From Pseudomonas schmalbachii (GTDB lineage: Bacteria; Pseudomonadota; Gammaproteobacteria; Pseudomonadales; Pseudomonadaceae), in contig NZ_JAELYA010000001.1 of NCBI RefSeq assembly GCF_017589465.1, forward strand, positions 930,001 through 994,000: a stretch of DNA of 64,000 nucleotides, written 5' to 3'. The notes under the pieces are model-generated. The model was not told the origin of the DNA and made no database searches. It saw nothing but the letters and a program-made list of their open reading frames with translations. The translations under genes and the position numbers were made by a program. Below are positions 1 to 10,214 of the stretch, piece after piece (within the stretch, counting starts at the first letter, position 1; each line of letters starts with the position of its first letter).

Positions 1-87
1 AGGAGCCAGCTTGCTGGCGATCATCCGAGCCGGCCGGCAGTTCCCGTGTTGCGGATGAATCCGGATCGCCAGCAAGCTGGCTCCTAC
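1..87. repeat. REPIN, family B (inverted REP pair)
   Basis: Two arms face each other. The left arm is AGGAGCCAGCTTGCTGGCGA (the window begins just inside it) and the right arm, 64-87, is its reverse complement ending in CCTAC. Each arm holds a GCCAGC/GCTGGC hairpin behind a GTAG end. This matches known Pseudomonas REP elements, which pair into REPINs and are thought to be moved by RAYT transposases. No RAYT gene is in this window. Confidence 0.85.
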
Positions 88-123
88 AGGTTCGTAGCAA
101 ACGCACCCGTTCGCACCAGTGGC

Positions 124-750
124 TCAGGCGACGTGGCGCGGCAGCGATCCCTTGCGCAGGCGCAGGAACATCAGCGCCACCGCCTGCGCATCGCCCAGCG
201 CGGTGTGCCGGCCATGCACCGGGATATCCAGCGTGCGCGCCAGGGTATCGAAGCGCAGGTCCAGGTGCAGATCGGGAAAGCGCCGGCTGACCTTGCGGTG
301 ATACAGCCCGGAAACCTCGATGCGCGGGTTGTCCAGCGGCTCGCCCAGTTGCTCGCGCAGGTGCCGCTTGAGCACGGCGACGTCGAAGGACAGGTAGTAG
401 CCAAGCAGCGGCCGGTCGCCGATGAAGTCCAGCAGCCGGCGCAGCGCCTCGGCCAGCGGCAGTTGCCCCTGCAGATCGGCGCGGCGCAGCTTGTGGATGC
501 GGATCGACTCGCCGTCCAGGCTCGGCGGCGGCTCGACCAGCAGCTCCAGGCGCTCGCCGAGGATCATCTTGCCGCGCCGGATCAGTACCGCGCCGATGCT
601 CAGGATGTCCGCGTTGCGCGGGTCCAGGCTGGTGGTTTCGAGGTCGATGGAAACGATTTCCTCGGCATCCTCCGGGGCGTTCAGGCACCAGTACAGGCGG
701 CGGCGCCAGCCTGACCACTGGTGGGCGGGGATCTTCACGCAAGCGTTCAT
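124..750 (-). CDS. DnaQ-like 3'-5' exonuclease (DEDDh)
   Basis: The 208-residue protein is a probable RNase T/DNA polymerase III epsilon-type exonuclease. Exo I is visible as SIDLETT (Asp36, Glu38), Exo II as LGYYLSFDVAVL near residue 120, and Exo III as HTALGDA near residue 185, so all DEDDh positions are present. There is no polymerase-binding tail like that of true DnaQ, so a repair or RNA-processing role is as likely as proofreading. Its ATG overlaps the stop of the upstream DUF294 gene by four bases (ATGA, 747-750), which indicates translational coupling. Pairs of this kind, a DUF294/CBS protein plus a DnaQ-like nuclease, sit beside acetate permease genes in many proteobacteria; their joint function is not known to me. 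Confidence 0.85.
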   Translation of the reverse strand: MNACVKIPAHQWSGWRRRLYWCLNAPEDAEEIVSIDLETTSLDPRNADILSIGAVLIRRGKMILGERLELLVEPPPSLDGESIRIHKLRRADLQGQLPLAEALRRLLDFIGDRPLLGYYLSFDVAVLKRHLREQLGEPLDNPRIEVSGLYHRKVSRRFPDLHLDLRFDTLARTLDIPVHGRHTALGDAQAVALMFLRLRKGSLPRHVA

Positions 751-2537
751 CGCGTCTCCAGATGGAATTGCCGGGCCAGGCTCTGCTTGAATTTCTTCAC
801 CACGTGCAGGCCGAAGCGCAGCAGGTCGCGGTCATGACGGTTCAGGCGCGAGACGTCCAGGCCGTGCGCACGACCGTCGCGGGCGCCGTCGAGCTGCTGG
901 ACCAGGCGCAGGTGCAGGAACAGCTCGAAGGACTCGGCAAGATTGTCGGCCAGGGCTTCGTCCAGCACCCCGCGTTCCTTCAGCTCGGCCAATCGGGCCA
1001 GGGTGCCGCGCACCTCCAGTCCTTCGCGCAGGGCCAGGGCGCGGCTGCCGTGGACGATGGGGAAGATGCCGCCTCGCTTCACATCGAGGTGCGCATCCGA
1101 AGTCTTCAACTGGCCGAGGAAGGTCAGCGGCGTATCGAACTGCAGCGCCGCCGCGGCGATACCACCCAGCCAGCGCTCGCCATCCACGGCGAAATCGGTC
1201 AGGCCCTGGCGCAGCGGTTCGAACAGCTGGCGATTACCGGCCACCGGCCAGGCGTCGGCGAGGATCGACAGGCGCAGCAGTTGCTCCGGGGAGCCTTCCA
1301 GTTGCGTCTGGGTGAGTTCGCGCAGCCAGGCGGAGATCGGTTTACACCACTCGGCGCGGCTGGCCATCACACCGCCCGGGCATGGCGGATAGCCGAACTC
1401 CAGCAGCGCGGCAGTGAAGCGTTCCATCATTCGCAACCCCTGCTCCACCGGCACATCGTCAGCGAGGATCAGGGCGTTGTCCTGGTCGGTCTTCAGCAGT
1501 TGCTCGCCGCGCCCCTCGCTGCCCATCACCAGCAAGCAGCAGCGGCCACGCAGCGCGGGCGGCACCTGGATCTCGAACAACCGTTCGAGCAGTTGCTCGT
1601 TGAGGGTACTGACCAGTTGCATGATGAAACGCAGGCGGATGCCGTTGCCGGACAAGGTGGCGATCAGGCTGTGCAGGGCTTCCGCCGCGCTGCGCAGTTC
1701 GTCCTCGCTGTCGGCGCGGGCGATGCGCATGGCCAGCACATGGGAATGGGTGGAGAACAGGCTGAGCACCTGGGTCAGGTGCAACAGGCCGATCACCTCG
1801 CCATCCTCGCGCACGGCGACGCGCTCGATGCGCAGGCGGGTCATCAGAATCATCGCGTCGAAGAGGAAATCGCCCAGCTCGACGCAGGCCAGCGGACCGT
1901 GCGCCAGCGGGCCGACCGGCTCCTGCTCGGAGCGGCCGTCGCGGAAGTGCGCGGTCATCAGGTCGGTACGGGTGATGATGCCCATCTCGCCATCGACGCG
2001 TACCAGCAGGGCGTCGGCGCCACGGCTCAACTGCAGGCGCGCGGCATCGCCGAGGGGGAAACCGGCATCCACCTCAAGCGCCGGCAACAGGTGCTCGCGA
2101 GCGATACGGGTAAGGATGAATTCGGCCAGGTTCTGACCATCGCGCTGGGCGAGCTGGCGCTTGCTGGCGAGGTTGGCCTGGAAGTAGCGGGCAAATCCTG
2201 GATTGCCCGCGCAGAGCGAATGGAACACGGTGGCGGGCAGCTCGTAGACGATGCTTTCTTCCACCGCCTGGTAACGGTGCTTGCTGCTGCCGGAGAACAG
2301 CCCGCGGATATCGAACAGGTCTTCCGCGCCGTACTGGGCGAACAGCCGGCCGTCCTCGCCGCGTTCCTCGATGATGCCCTTGAGCAGGATGAACAGCCCC
2401 GGCACCGCCGAGCCTGCTTCGAGCAGCACTTCGCCGTCGGTGTAATAGCCGACGCTCAGCGCATCGCGCAGTTGCTCGCGCTCGTGGCCGCGCAGCTGAT
2501 CGAACGGGGGACAGGCGAAATTGAAGTTCTCGGACAT
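747..2537 (-). CDS. Cyclic-nucleotide-binding / CBS / DUF294 nucleotidyltransferase-like protein
   Basis: This 596-residue cytosolic protein has three parts. Residues about 10-130 form a cNMP-binding (CRP-like) fold. Residues about 140-265 form a CBS pair, with segments such as GIITRTDLM and VIGLLHLTQVL. The C-terminal part is a DUF294 putative nucleotidyltransferase region with MGSEGRGEQLLKTDQDNALI near residue 340, resembling the GlnD/GlnE-type G-S motif with nearby acidic residues, followed by an alpha-helical substrate-binding domain. There is no DNA-binding domain. The family is viewed as a nucleotide-sensing signalling protein of unknown target. It lies downstream of actP and overlaps the DnaQ-like gene, so a link to acetate uptake or carbon status is an inference from position only. 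Confidence 0.85.
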   Translation of the reverse strand: MSENFNFACPPFDQLRGHEREQLRDALSVGYYTDGEVLLEAGSAVPGLFILLKGIIEERGEDGRLFAQYGAEDLFDIRGLFSGSSKHRYQAVEESIVYELPATVFHSLCAGNPGFARYFQANLASKRQLAQRDGQNLAEFILTRIAREHLLPALEVDAGFPLGDAARLQLSRGADALLVRVDGEMGIITRTDLMTAHFRDGRSEQEPVGPLAHGPLACVELGDFLFDAMILMTRLRIERVAVREDGEVIGLLHLTQVLSLFSTHSHVLAMRIARADSEDELRSAAEALHSLIATLSGNGIRLRFIMQLVSTLNEQLLERLFEIQVPPALRGRCCLLVMGSEGRGEQLLKTDQDNALILADDVPVEQGLRMMERFTAALLEFGYPPCPGGVMASRAEWCKPISAWLRELTQTQLEGSPEQLLRLSILADAWPVAGNRQLFEPLRQGLTDFAVDGERWLGGIAAAALQFDTPLTFLGQLKTSDAHLDVKRGGIFPIVHGSRALALREGLEVRGTLARLAELKERGVLDEALADNLAESFELFLHLRLVQQLDGARDGRAHGLDVSRLNRHDRDLLRFGLHVVKKFKQSLARQFHLETR

Positions 2538-2561
2538 CGCTCAACCCGATCCACAAAGGCA

Positions 2562-2592
2562 GAAGCTGGAGGCAGGGTCTGCCTCCAGCTTC
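2562..2592 (-). terminator. Terminator-like hairpin after actP
   Basis: A 14-bp perfect stem (2562-2575 with 2579-2592) closes a 3-base loop between the actP stop and the DUF294 gene. On the minus strand it is followed by a short TTT run. It may terminate or attenuate the yjcH-actP transcript before the signalling pair. Confidence 0.65.
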
Positions 2593-2618
2593 CGCGCACT
2601 GGCGTTACAGCCGATGGC

Positions 2619-4274
2619 TCAGTGGGCTACCGCGCCACTGGCACCCAGGCCGGTCTGCGAACGAATGAACTGCGGGAGGAAGCGCGCGCGCTCTTCGTCT
2701 GCAGCGGTCGACTTGTCGGTGATCGAGAAGAACCAGATGCCGACGAAGGCCACGGCCATGGAGAACAGCGCCGGGTACTCGTACGGGTAGATGGCTTTCT
2801 CGTGACCGAGGATCTGAACCCAGATGGTCGGGCCGAGGATCATCAGGCCAACCGCGGTGATCAGGCCCAGCCAGCCGCCGATCATGGCGCCACGGGTAGT
2901 CAGCTTCTTCCAGTACATCGAGAGCAGCAGTACCGGGAAGTTGCAGCTGGCGGCGATGGAGAAGGCCAGGCCGACCATGAAGGCGATGTTCTGCTTCTCG
3001 AACAGGATGCCGAGCGCGATGGCCACCACGCCGAGGGTCACGGTGGTGATCTTGGAAACGCGCAGTTCATCCTTCTCGTTGGCCTTGCCGCCCTTGATCA
3101 CGCTGGCGTACAGGTCATGGGACACGGCCGAGGCGCCGGACAGGGTCAGGCCGGCAACCACCGCGAGGATGGTGGCGAAGGCCACGGCGGAGATGAAGCC
3201 GAGGAACAGGCTGCCGCCCACGGCATTGGCCAGGTGCACCGCCGCCATGTTGGTGCCGCCGAGCAGCGCGCCGGTGGCGTCCTTGAAGTCCGGGTTGGTG
3301 CTGACCAGCAGGATCGCGCCGAAGCCGATGATGAAGGTCAGGATGTAGAAGTAGCCGATGAAGCCGGTGGCGAAGAACACGCTCTTGCGCGCTTCCTTGG
3401 CGTCGCTGACGGTGAAGAAGCGCATCAGGATGTGCGGTAGGCCGGCGGTGCCGAACATCAGCGCGAAGCCGAGGGAGAAGGCCGAGATCGGGTCCTTCAC
3501 CAGGCCGCCGGGGCTCATGATGCCCTCACCTTTCGGGTGAACCTTGATGGCTTCGGAGAACAGGGTGCTGACGTCGAAGTTGACGTGCTTGAGCACCATG
3601 ACCGCCATGAAGGTGGCGCCGGAGAGCAGCAGCACGGCCTTGATGATCTGCACCCAGGTGGTCGCCAGCATGCCACCGAACAGCACGTAGAGCACCATCA
3701 GGCAGCCGACCAGGACCACGGCGACGTGATAGTTGAGGCCGAACAGCAACTCGATCAGCTTGCCGGCGCCGACCATCTGCGCGATCAGGTAGAAAGCCAC
3801 CACCACCAGCGAACCGCAGGCGGACAGGATGCGGATCTGCTTCTGGCCGAGCCGGTAGGACGCAACGTCAGCGAAGGTGTACTTGCCGAGGTTGCGCAGG
3901 CGTTCAGCTATCAGGAAGAGGATGACCGGCCAGCCGACCAGGAAGCCGATGGAGTAGATCAGGCCGTCGTAGCCCGAGGTGTAGACCAGGGCGGAAATAC
4001 CCAGGAAGGAAGCGGCGGACATGTAGTCGCCGGCGATCGCCAGGCCGTTCTGGAAGCCGGTGATGCTGCCGCCGGCGGTGTAGAAATCGGCCGCCGAGCG
4101 GTTGCGCTTGGAGGCCCAGTAGGTGATGCCCAGGGTGAAGAGGACGAAACCGACGAACATGACGATGGCGGAAACGTTCAGCGGCTGGCGCTGCACATCT
4201 CCGGTCAGGGCATCGGCCCACAGGGCGGGGGCGAAGGCGGCCAGCCCGAGAGCGGCGAACAGGCGAGCGATCAT
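2619..4274 (-). CDS. actP: Cation/acetate symporter ActP
   Basis: The 551-residue protein is a sodium:solute symporter family permease that imports acetate and other short carboxylates across the inner membrane. An N-terminal signal-like segment (residues 1-21) is followed by about 13 hydrophobic helices. The family-typical [19 protein letters not shown] lies just after the first core helix, and [19 protein letters not shown] forms the conserved ion-site helix. Length equals that of E. coli ActP (549). Its ATG overlaps the stop of the DUF485 gene upstream (4271-4274), the usual yjcH-actP coupling. A 14-bp hairpin follows the stop codon. Confidence 0.93.
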   Translation of the reverse strand: MIARLFAALGLAAFAPALWADALTGDVQRQPLNVSAIVMFVGFVLFTLGITYWASKRNRSAADFYTAGGSITGFQNGLAIAGDYMSAASFLGISALVYTSGYDGLIYSIGFLVGWPVILFLIAERLRNLGKYTFADVASYRLGQKQIRILSACGSLVVVAFYLIAQMVGAGKLIELLFGLNYHVAVVLVGCLMVLYVLFGGMLATTWVQIIKAVLLLSGATFMAVMVLKHVNFDVSTLFSEAIKVHPKGEGIMSPGGLVKDPISAFSLGFALMFGTAGLPHILMRFFTVSDAKEARKSVFFATGFIGYFYILTFIIGFGAILLVSTNPDFKDATGALLGGTNMAAVHLANAVGGSLFLGFISAVAFATILAVVAGLTLSGASAVSHDLYASVIKGGKANEKDELRVSKITTVTLGVVAIALGILFEKQNIAFMVGLAFSIAASCNFPVLLLSMYWKKLTTRGAMIGGWLGLITAVGLMILGPTIWVQILGHEKAIYPYEYPALFSMAVAFVGIWFFSITDKSTAADEERARFLPQFIRSQTGLGASGAVAH

Positions 4275-4582
4275 TGCTGGGCCTCCTTGAGGATTTGCTG
4301 GTTCAGACGGTCGAACTCGCCGTTGGCGCGGCGCACATAGATACCAGTCAGGACGAAGGCGGAGACGATCAGCCCGACACCCATGGGGATACCCCAGGTG
4401 ACCGAGGATTCGGCGCTGATGCGGGCGCCCAGCAGTTGCGGTGCGAAGGCAATCAGGAGGATGAAGAGTACGTACAGGCCAAGCATTACGAGGGACAGCA
4501 GCCAGGCGAATCGCTCACGCTTGGCCACCAGTTCTTTGAAGCGCGGATTGGTATCAATCCGCTGGTAAATGCTGTCGTTCAT
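4271..4582 (-). CDS. DUF485 membrane protein (YjcH family)
   Basis: This 103-residue protein has two hydrophobic helices ([20 protein letters not shown] and [20 protein letters not shown]) joined by a short loop, as in YjcH/DUF485 proteins encoded just before actP. It probably assists or regulates the permease. I start it at the ATG at 4582, preceded by GAGGAC about 11 bases upstream. A longer frame to 4678 adds an Arg-rich stretch with no family resemblance. The first gene of a two-gene operon with actP. Confidence 0.9.
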   Translation of the reverse strand: MNDSIYQRIDTNPRFKELVAKRERFAWLLSLVMLGLYVLFILLIAFAPQLLGARISAESSVTWGIPMGVGLIVSAFVLTGIYVRRANGEFDRLNQQILKEAQQ

Positions 4583-4659
4583 TTTGTTTTTGTCCTCACA
4601 GCGGGGATGACGCGGATATCGTCGATGCCTACTGTAGGACTCTGGTGCAAGCGCTCCAG

Positions 4660-4673
4660 ACGACTTTAGTCGT
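4660..4673. repeat. 14-bp perfect palindrome upstream of yjcH
   Basis: ACGACTTTAGTCGT minus its two central bases is a perfect inverted repeat (ACGACT/AGTCGT). It sits in the gap between the nos terminator and the DUF485 gene. It could be an operator of the acetate operon or the remains of a REP hairpin, since a GTAGGAC stretch is nearby at 4634. Confidence 0.4.
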
Positions 4674-4721
4674 AGCACCTCGGATGAGGTCTCAGTGTCG
4701 ACTCACCCGATCGGTAGAAAA

Positions 4722-4746
4722 GGCCCGGCCACAGCGGGGCCGGGAT
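4722..4746 (-). terminator. Rho-independent terminator of the nos operon
   Basis: CCCGGCC (4724-4730) pairs with GGCCGGG (4738-4744). On the minus strand the stem is followed directly by CTTTTC, the arrangement of an intrinsic terminator, eight bases beyond the nosL stop codon. Confidence 0.8.
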
Positions 4747-4753
4747 GCTTCCG

Positions 4754-5302
4754 TCAGTGGTGGTGATGGCCCTCCCCCAGTCCCATCACACGGCCTTGGT
4801 CGATTTCCGCGAAGCCCAGCACTTCGCTCTCGCCCTGCTCCCCTGCCCACTTGCCTGCGGCTTCCCGTGTGGCGAAAGCCGCGAACGTCGGCCCCATCGC
4901 CCCCGTCAACTTGCGGCTGGGTACGTAGAAAGCGTCATGCGCCGGAATCCAGGGCGCCGTCTCGGGCCTGTTCCAGTCGGCGCCAGTCATGTCCTGGACA
5001 TACAACGCTGCCTGCGCCTGCCTGTTCTCGGGCTGCTGGACGAAGGCGAAGAAATCGCGCGTCGAACAGAAGAACAGGGAGCGGCGCTGCTGTCCCACCA
5101 GTGCGATCGCCTGGGCCTTCGGGCCGGGAAAACCCCGTACGCGCATGCCACAGACTGCGCACTCCGCGTCGGCATCCAGCACCGCCGGTGCCGCCCCCGC
5201 CTGCACCCCCACAGGCGCATTTCCGTCACAACCGACCAGTCCCGCCAGGACCAGAACCCCGGCTCCCGCCAGCCACTGCCGGCGCGAACATCGAATGCAC
5301 AT
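4754..5302 (-). CDS. nosL: NosL copper-chaperone lipoprotein
   Basis: This 182-residue protein is the Cu(I) delivery lipoprotein for nitrous oxide reductase maturation. The ATG at 5302 has a GGAGAGGAG Shine-Dalgarno. A Tat/Sec-like basic start leads to a lipobox ending LAGLVGC with Cys25. The copper-binding CAVCGM motif (Cys48, Cys51, Met53) follows, the diagnostic NosL signature. The protein ends in a run of four histidines, a possible extra metal site. It is the last gene of the nos operon, 17 bases after nosY and just before the terminator at 4722-4746. Confidence 0.93.
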   Translation of the reverse strand: MCIRCSRRQWLAGAGVLVLAGLVGCDGNAPVGVQAGAAPAVLDADAECAVCGMRVRGFPGPKAQAIALVGQQRRSLFFCSTRDFFAFVQQPENRQAQAALYVQDMTGADWNRPETAPWIPAHDAFYVPSRKLTGAMGPTFAAFATREAAGKWAGEQGESEVLGFAEIDQGRVMGLGEGHHHH

Positions 5303-5319
5303 GACTCCTCTCCCCTGAA

Positions 5320-6141
5320 TCACAAGTGCCGCCGGGCGAAAGCCCATTGCGCCAGCCCGAACGGCAGCAACACCCACAACACCTGAACACCCGCCAGCAG
5401 CCAGAAGGAAAAGCCCGCGCCGATGGCAAGCAACCCGCTTTCCTCGGCGCTTTCGGCGAACCCGAGAATGTTGACCAGGCGGAACACATCGGTCGGATTG
5501 GCGAGCAGCAGGTAGCGCAACCAGCCTTGTCCGACCCGCCCTTCCCCGCCTACCAGCAACGCCAGCAGCGCCAGATCGAACACCAGTACGAACAGGAACC
5601 AGATCACCAGGACCAGCCCGGCGGCCTTGGACTTTTCCTGTGCCAGCGCACTGGCCAGATAGGCGAAGCCGACGAAGCTCCAGCCCAGCAGCAGGGCCGA
5701 CAGCATGAAACGCCCGAGAGCCTGCAGCAGCTCGCCAGGCGGGCTGGCGCCAAGGAAGCCGATCACCAGGCCGGCCACGCCAAAACCGCCAAGAATGGCG
5801 CTTGCGAGGATCGCCCCGTGACCGAGGAATTTTCCGGCCAGCAGTTGCGAGCGCGACAGCGGGTAGGTCAGCAACAGCGCCAGGGTGCCCTGCGCGTCCT
5901 CGCCGACGATGGCGTCATAAGCCAGCAGGAGAGCGATCAGCGGAATCAGGAACGCCGTCAGGCTGGAAAGACTGACCATGGTGGTCGCCAGACTGGTGAA
6001 ACCGGCCTGGCCGGACGCCGCGGCGCCGAATGCCGCCAATCCCACCGCAAGTACGGAGAAGATCAACCCGATGGCGATCACCCAGCGATTGCGCAGGCCG
6101 TCGATGAACTCCTTGCCGGCGACACTCAGCAACGCGCTCAC
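5320..6141 (-). CDS. nosY: NosY ABC-type membrane permease
   Basis: The 273-residue integral membrane protein has about six hydrophobic helices and the ABC-2 type permease pattern. It is the transmembrane half of the NosDFY complex that supports assembly of the CuZ cluster of NosZ. Segments such as LALLLTYPLSRSQLLAGKFLG match the family's conserved coupling region. The ATG overlaps the nosF stop by four bases (6138-6141). Length matches P. stutzeri NosY (276). Confidence 0.93.
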   Translation of the reverse strand: MSALLSVAGKEFIDGLRNRWVIAIGLIFSVLAVGLAAFGAAASGQAGFTSLATTMVSLSSLTAFLIPLIALLLAYDAIVGEDAQGTLALLLTYPLSRSQLLAGKFLGHGAILASAILGGFGVAGLVIGFLGASPPGELLQALGRFMLSALLLGWSFVGFAYLASALAQEKSKAAGLVLVIWFLFVLVFDLALLALLVGGEGRVGQGWLRYLLLANPTDVFRLVNILGFAESAEESGLLAIGAGFSFWLLAGVQVLWVLLPFGLAQWAFARRHL

Positions 6142-7043
6142 GATGCCTCCGCCTGCCGGTTGAAATGCACGTAGAGGTCCTCCAGCGAGGGGTTTTCCAG
6201 CCAGAGATCGTCAGGGTGCTGCGCCAGCACCTGACGCAGAGTGGCAAGCTTGCTCTCTTCGGTCAGCTCCAGCGCCCATGCGCGGTCGCTTTCACGCTGG
6301 CAGCGCACATCCGGCAACCATGCCGTATCCTCCGCCAGCTCGCCGTGCACCCGCAGCCTTGCCGGCAATCCGGCCTGACGCCGCAGCTCGTCCAGAGGAC
6401 CGCAGGCCAGCACACGGCCACGAGAGAGGATCATGGCGCGATCGATATAGGGCTCGATCCCCGGCAGGACGTGAGAACACAGAAGGATCGCCGCACCGCG
6501 CCGCCGGTGCTCCTCCAGCATGCGGTACAGCTCCTGGGTAGCGATGGGATCGAGGCCGACGGTCGGCTCGTCCAGCAGCAGCAACTCCGGCTCGCCGAGC
6601 AGGGCCTGTGCCAGGCCAAGACGCTGGCGCATGCCCTTGGAATAGGTGCGCACCCGTTGCCCGGCGAAATCGGCCAGTCCCACCCGTTCCAGCAACTCCG
6701 CCACCTGTCGGCGCGGCGCGCGCTTCAGACGGGCGAAATACGCCAGCACTTCCCGGCCACAGAGCTGTTCGTAGAAGCTGACATTCTCCGGCAGATATCC
6801 CAGCCGCCCGCGCCCCTCCCGCCCCCGGGGACTGGTCGGTGCCTCGCCGAATACCCGTACCTCCCCGGAACTCGGCGGGTAGAGTCCGAGGATGAGTTTC
6901 ATGGTGGTGCTCTTGCCAGCGCCGTTGTGGCCGAGCAACCCCAGCACCTCTCCGGGGCGGAGGACCAGGTCCAGGCCACTCAATGCGAGGAACGCTCCCC
7001 ATTGCTTGCTGGCCGCGCGCATTGCCACCGGTGCTCCGCTCAT
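6138..7043 (-). CDS. nosF: NosF ABC ATPase
   Basis: The 301-residue ATPase drives the NosDFY maturation machine for N2O reductase. Walker A is GHNGAGKS (38-45), the signature region reads YSKGMRQRLGLAQALL, and Walker B is LLLLDEPTVGLD. I start it at the ATG at 7043, which overlaps the nosD stop (ATGA, 7040-7043). A longer frame would run 45 residues back into nosD with no homology. Overlap at both ends shows tight coupling within nosDFY. Confidence 0.94.
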   Translation of the reverse strand: MSGAPVAMRAASKQWGAFLALSGLDLVLRPGEVLGLLGHNGAGKSTTMKLILGLYPPSSGEVRVFGEAPTSPRGREGRGRLGYLPENVSFYEQLCGREVLAYFARLKRAPRRQVAELLERVGLADFAGQRVRTYSKGMRQRLGLAQALLGEPELLLLDEPTVGLDPIATQELYRMLEEHRRRGAAILLCSHVLPGIEPYIDRAMILSRGRVLACGPLDELRRQAGLPARLRVHGELAEDTAWLPDVRCQRESDRAWALELTEESKLATLRQVLAQHPDDLWLENPSLEDLYVHFNRQAEAS

Positions 7044-8302
7044 GGCCACACCCGCCCCATCAACGGATGGCTGTCGCGCACGCCCGGCGGGCGCAGGACC
7101 GGGAACTGACGCTGCACCCAGCGCAGGGTCTCGATGGCCGGGCTGTTCATCAGCACCCGCGCTTCCGGGTAGCGCCACAGCAGCTTGTCCACGCCATCGT
7201 TGGGCTGGTATGGGCGGTCACCCAGACCATCGCCATCCATGTCCCACCCCAGATAGTCGCTCCAGTAATTGCCCCGCCCGCCGTAGGACCACTCCTGTTC
7301 ACGATTGGAGACGTATTTCACCTGAGTCCGGTTGGCGATGAAGCGATTGCCGTACAGGCGGTTCTCCTCGGAGCCCGCCGTCAGGTGGATGCCCAGGTCG
7401 GAGCCTTCGACGAGGTTGTCGCGTATGTCGTTGTACAGCGAGTTGTAGATGAACAGGCCCTTGCCTTCCGATCCGTCGATCGCCGCCCCACCCTCCGCAT
7501 TGCGTGCTCGGAGGATACGGTTGCCGACAATGCTCGAATGGGTGATGAAGTTCAGCAGCAGGCCGTAGTTCTCGTCGTCTTCCGACCAGTTGTCGTGCAC
7601 CTCGAGGTTGCGCGACTGCATCAGCGCATAACCGGTGCGGGTGTGACGGGTACGGTTTCCGCGCACCTCGTTGTCGTTCGAATTCATGTAGTGGATGCCG
7701 TAACGCAGCTCGCTCAGCCGATTGCCGACCAGGCGGTTGCGACTGCTGGTATCGATGTAGATGCCGTCACGTACATGACGAATACTGTTGTTTTCGATCA
7801 AACACTCGTCACTGGCGAACAGATGGATACCATTGCCGCGGTCCTGGCTGCGCAGCCGCTGATTCCCTTCGATGCGATTGCCGCGCACCTGCACCTCGCG
7901 CCCCTTGTCCAGCCAGATACCGAAGGCAACGTCGCTCAGCCGGTTGTTCAGCAGACGCACCCGGGCTGACTGCTCGGCAACGAAGATACCGGCGTCCAGG
8001 GCACCGAGATCGGAGCCGGAGCGACGCAGCTCCAGCCCCTCCACCGTTACATCGGCGGCCCGCACGCTGAGTACGCTGCCATGGCCACCGCCGTCGATCA
8101 CCGCGCCCTCTTCGCCTTGCAGCGTCAATGGCCGGTCGATTACCAGCGGCCCACGGTAGATACCCGGTGCAAGAACCAGCGTCGTTCCGGGTGAACTTCG
8201 CTCGACCCACGCCTGCAGGTCGCCCTGCTCAGGCGTGAGCCGAACCCCGGCCAGGGCGGGCACTGCTAGCAGCAGGCCCGCCAGGCAAGCGGTCAATCTC
8301 AT
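7040..8302 (-). CDS. nosD: NosD periplasmic copper-handling protein
   Basis: This 420-residue periplasmic protein has a signal peptide ([18 protein letters not shown]) and a long right-handed beta-helix of parallel repeats rich in N, G and R (for example RGNRIEGNQ and [15 protein letters not shown]), as in CASH-domain NosD proteins. NosD works with NosF and NosY in copper-site assembly of NosZ. The start at 8302 overlaps the nosZ stop (ATGA, 8299-8302). A further upstream ATG at 8356 lies inside nosZ and is unlikely. Confidence 0.93.
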   Translation of the reverse strand: MRLTACLAGLLLAVPALAGVRLTPEQGDLQAWVERSSPGTTLVLAPGIYRGPLVIDRPLTLQGEEGAVIDGGGHGSVLSVRAADVTVEGLELRRSGSDLGALDAGIFVAEQSARVRLLNNRLSDVAFGIWLDKGREVQVRGNRIEGNQRLRSQDRGNGIHLFASDECLIENNSIRHVRDGIYIDTSSRNRLVGNRLSELRYGIHYMNSNDNEVRGNRTRHTRTGYALMQSRNLEVHDNWSEDDENYGLLLNFITHSSIVGNRILRARNAEGGAAIDGSEGKGLFIYNSLYNDIRDNLVEGSDLGIHLTAGSEENRLYGNRFIANRTQVKYVSNREQEWSYGGRGNYWSDYLGWDMDGDGLGDRPYQPNDGVDKLLWRYPEARVLMNSPAIETLRWVQRQFPVLRPPGVRDSHPLMGRVWP

Positions 8303-10203
8303 GCCTCGACCAGCATGCGCCCGCTCATTTCCATGTGCAGCGCATGGCAGAACCATGAGCAGTAGTACCAGTGCACGCCGGGGTGTCCGGCGGTGAAGGT
8401 CACCGAGGCGGTCTGCTGCGGGCTGATCTCCATGCCCACGCCGTGGTTGGTCATGACGAAGCCGTGGGAAACGTCTTCCACCGTATCCAGGTTGGTGATC
8501 ACCACGGTGACCTCGTCGCCGCTCTTCACCTTGAACTCCGTGATGCCGAAGCTGGGCGCAAGGGAGGTCATGTAGACCCGTACCTTGTTGCCCTTGCGGA
8601 TGACCTTGCTGTCCTTTTCCAGGTCCACCCCATCCGCCTTGGCCATCGCCACGGTCGCAGCGAACATCGGATCATCGCGGGTATAGATGGCCTTGGGCCG
8701 AACCTTGGAGCGATGCACCATGATGCAGTCGTGGGGCTCCGGGATAGCCGGGCCGTCATGAACCAGCACCATCTTGTCGCCGGAAATGTCGATCAACTGA
8801 TCGTTCTCCGGATGCAGCGGCCCCACGCGCAGGAAGCGGTCCTTGGAGAACTTGCTCAGCGCCATCAGCCACTTGCCGTCACAGTCGCGGCTCTCGGCCA
8901 TGCTCGCCTTGAGGTGGCCGATCTGGTAGTGCACATCCAGTTTCTGGTGGATGTAGTTGACCTTTTCGCCGCCGTAGGCGCGGATCGCTTCCTCAACGCT
9001 CCACTTCACCACCTGGGAGTCGATGAACAACGAGGTATAGGCGAAACCACGGCCGTCGTAGGTGGTGTGCAACGGCCCCAGACCCAGTTCCGGCTCGGCG
9101 ACCACGGTATCGCGCGGCTCGTTGATCTTGCCGGCAAACAGGTGGTCGATCTTCTCCAGAGAAATGATGGTGCAGGTCGGCGACAGCTTGCCGTTGGCGA
9201 TGGCGTACTTGCCGTCGGGGGTGGTGTTGATGCCGTGCGGGTTCTTCGGCACTGGCACGTAGCGAACGAAATCGCTCCCCGCCGCCTGCCGGCCATCCAG
9301 AACCGGCACCTTGGAGTCGCCGATGGTCTTGAACTTGCCCGCCTTGATCGCGGCCTCGATGCGTGGCACATGGAAGAACACGACCCAGTCACGCTCGGCG
9401 CGCATCATGTCGCCCAGATGCACACCACGTTCGCTGTTGTAGCAGGTCGAGAAGGCGTAGGTCCCGGCGTAGTCGGTATCGACGTTGTCCAGGTTGCCGT
9501 CCACCCAGACCTGCCAGGCGACCTCCATGGTTTCGGCATCCAGCGCGCTGAACAGGGTCCAGTAGTTGGCCGGATTTTCCAGATCGCGGCCATCGTTGGG
9601 CTGCGGGACGATCATCTCGCCGTTGGCGAACACGTAACCGGTCTTCGGCACCTTCTGCAGGCGCAGGCCGTGGATCGAAGTGACGTTGGGAACGATGGTG
9701 ATCTTGTCCGTGCGCATGATGTCGCAACGGATACGCGCCACCCGGCTGTTGGCCTTGTCGTTGACGAACAGCCAGCGCCCATCGTAGCTGCCATTGGTGT
9801 AGCTCATGTGCACATGGTGCGTGTCGCCGTTCTGCCAGCCGCGTTTGTGACTCTCGCCGAGGATGGCGATGGATTCGTTGGTCTGCCCCCACCCGGTGCC
9901 GCTGTCTCGGTTGAATACCGGGATCGCCGCCAACTGGCGCATCGACGGCACCCCCAGTATGCGCACTTCGCCGCTCTGTCCGCCGGACCAGAAGCCGTAG
10001 TACTCGTCCAGCTCACCCGGCGCCACGTCGGCCTTGCCCTGGCCGGCAGCCCGTACGTCGCTGCTGGCAGCCAGCAACCCGCCCCCCAGCAGTCCCGCCG
10101 CGCTGCCCACCGCACCAATTGCCGCACTGGCGCCAATGAACCCGCGCCGGCTCAGACCGCCTGCTGTTTCGCTATCCGGCTTATCGTTGTCACGTTTTCC
10201 CAT
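8299..10203 (-). CDS. nosZ: Nitrous-oxide reductase NosZ
   Basis: This 634-residue periplasmic copper enzyme reduces N2O to N2. A Tat signal with SRRGFIG (residues 18-24) places it among Tat-dependent clade I NosZ. The C-terminal cupredoxin domain ends with [15 protein letters not shown], giving the CuA ligands Cys615, Cys619, His623 and Met626, with a further His in VSHGFVM. The beta-propeller histidines of CuZ are represented by HHVHMSY and others. The start at 10203 is preceded by GAGGAGAGGAATC; the same frame runs on to 11127, but that part lies inside nosR and is not coding. Length is close to P. stutzeri NosZ (638). Co-transcribed with nosR, 11 bases upstream. Confidence 0.97.
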   Translation of the reverse strand: MGKRDNDKPDSETAGGLSRRGFIGASAAIGAVGSAAGLLGGGLLAASSDVRAAGQGKADVAPGELDEYYGFWSGGQSGEVRILGVPSMRQLAAIPVFNRDSGTGWGQTNESIAILGESHKRGWQNGDTHHVHMSYTNGSYDGRWLFVNDKANSRVARIRCDIMRTDKITIVPNVTSIHGLRLQKVPKTGYVFANGEMIVPQPNDGRDLENPANYWTLFSALDAETMEVAWQVWVDGNLDNVDTDYAGTYAFSTCYNSERGVHLGDMMRAERDWVVFFHVPRIEAAIKAGKFKTIGDSKVPVLDGRQAAGSDFVRYVPVPKNPHGINTTPDGKYAIANGKLSPTCTIISLEKIDHLFAGKINEPRDTVVAEPELGLGPLHTTYDGRGFAYTSLFIDSQVVKWSVEEAIRAYGGEKVNYIHQKLDVHYQIGHLKASMAESRDCDGKWLMALSKFSKDRFLRVGPLHPENDQLIDISGDKMVLVHDGPAIPEPHDCIMVHRSKVRPKAIYTRDDPMFAATVAMAKADGVDLEKDSKVIRKGNKVRVYMTSLAPSFGITEFKVKSGDEVTVVITNLDTVEDVSHGFVMTNHGVGMEISPQQTASVTFTAGHPGVHWYYCSWFCHALHMEMSGRMLVEA

Positions 10204-10214
10204 GATTCCTCTCC

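Noticed and set aside
762-3440. An 892-codon plus-strand frame opposite the DUF294 and actP genes
   Set aside because: Same reason: it is antisense to two genes with clear motifs, and its sequence is H/Q/G-rich without a fold.
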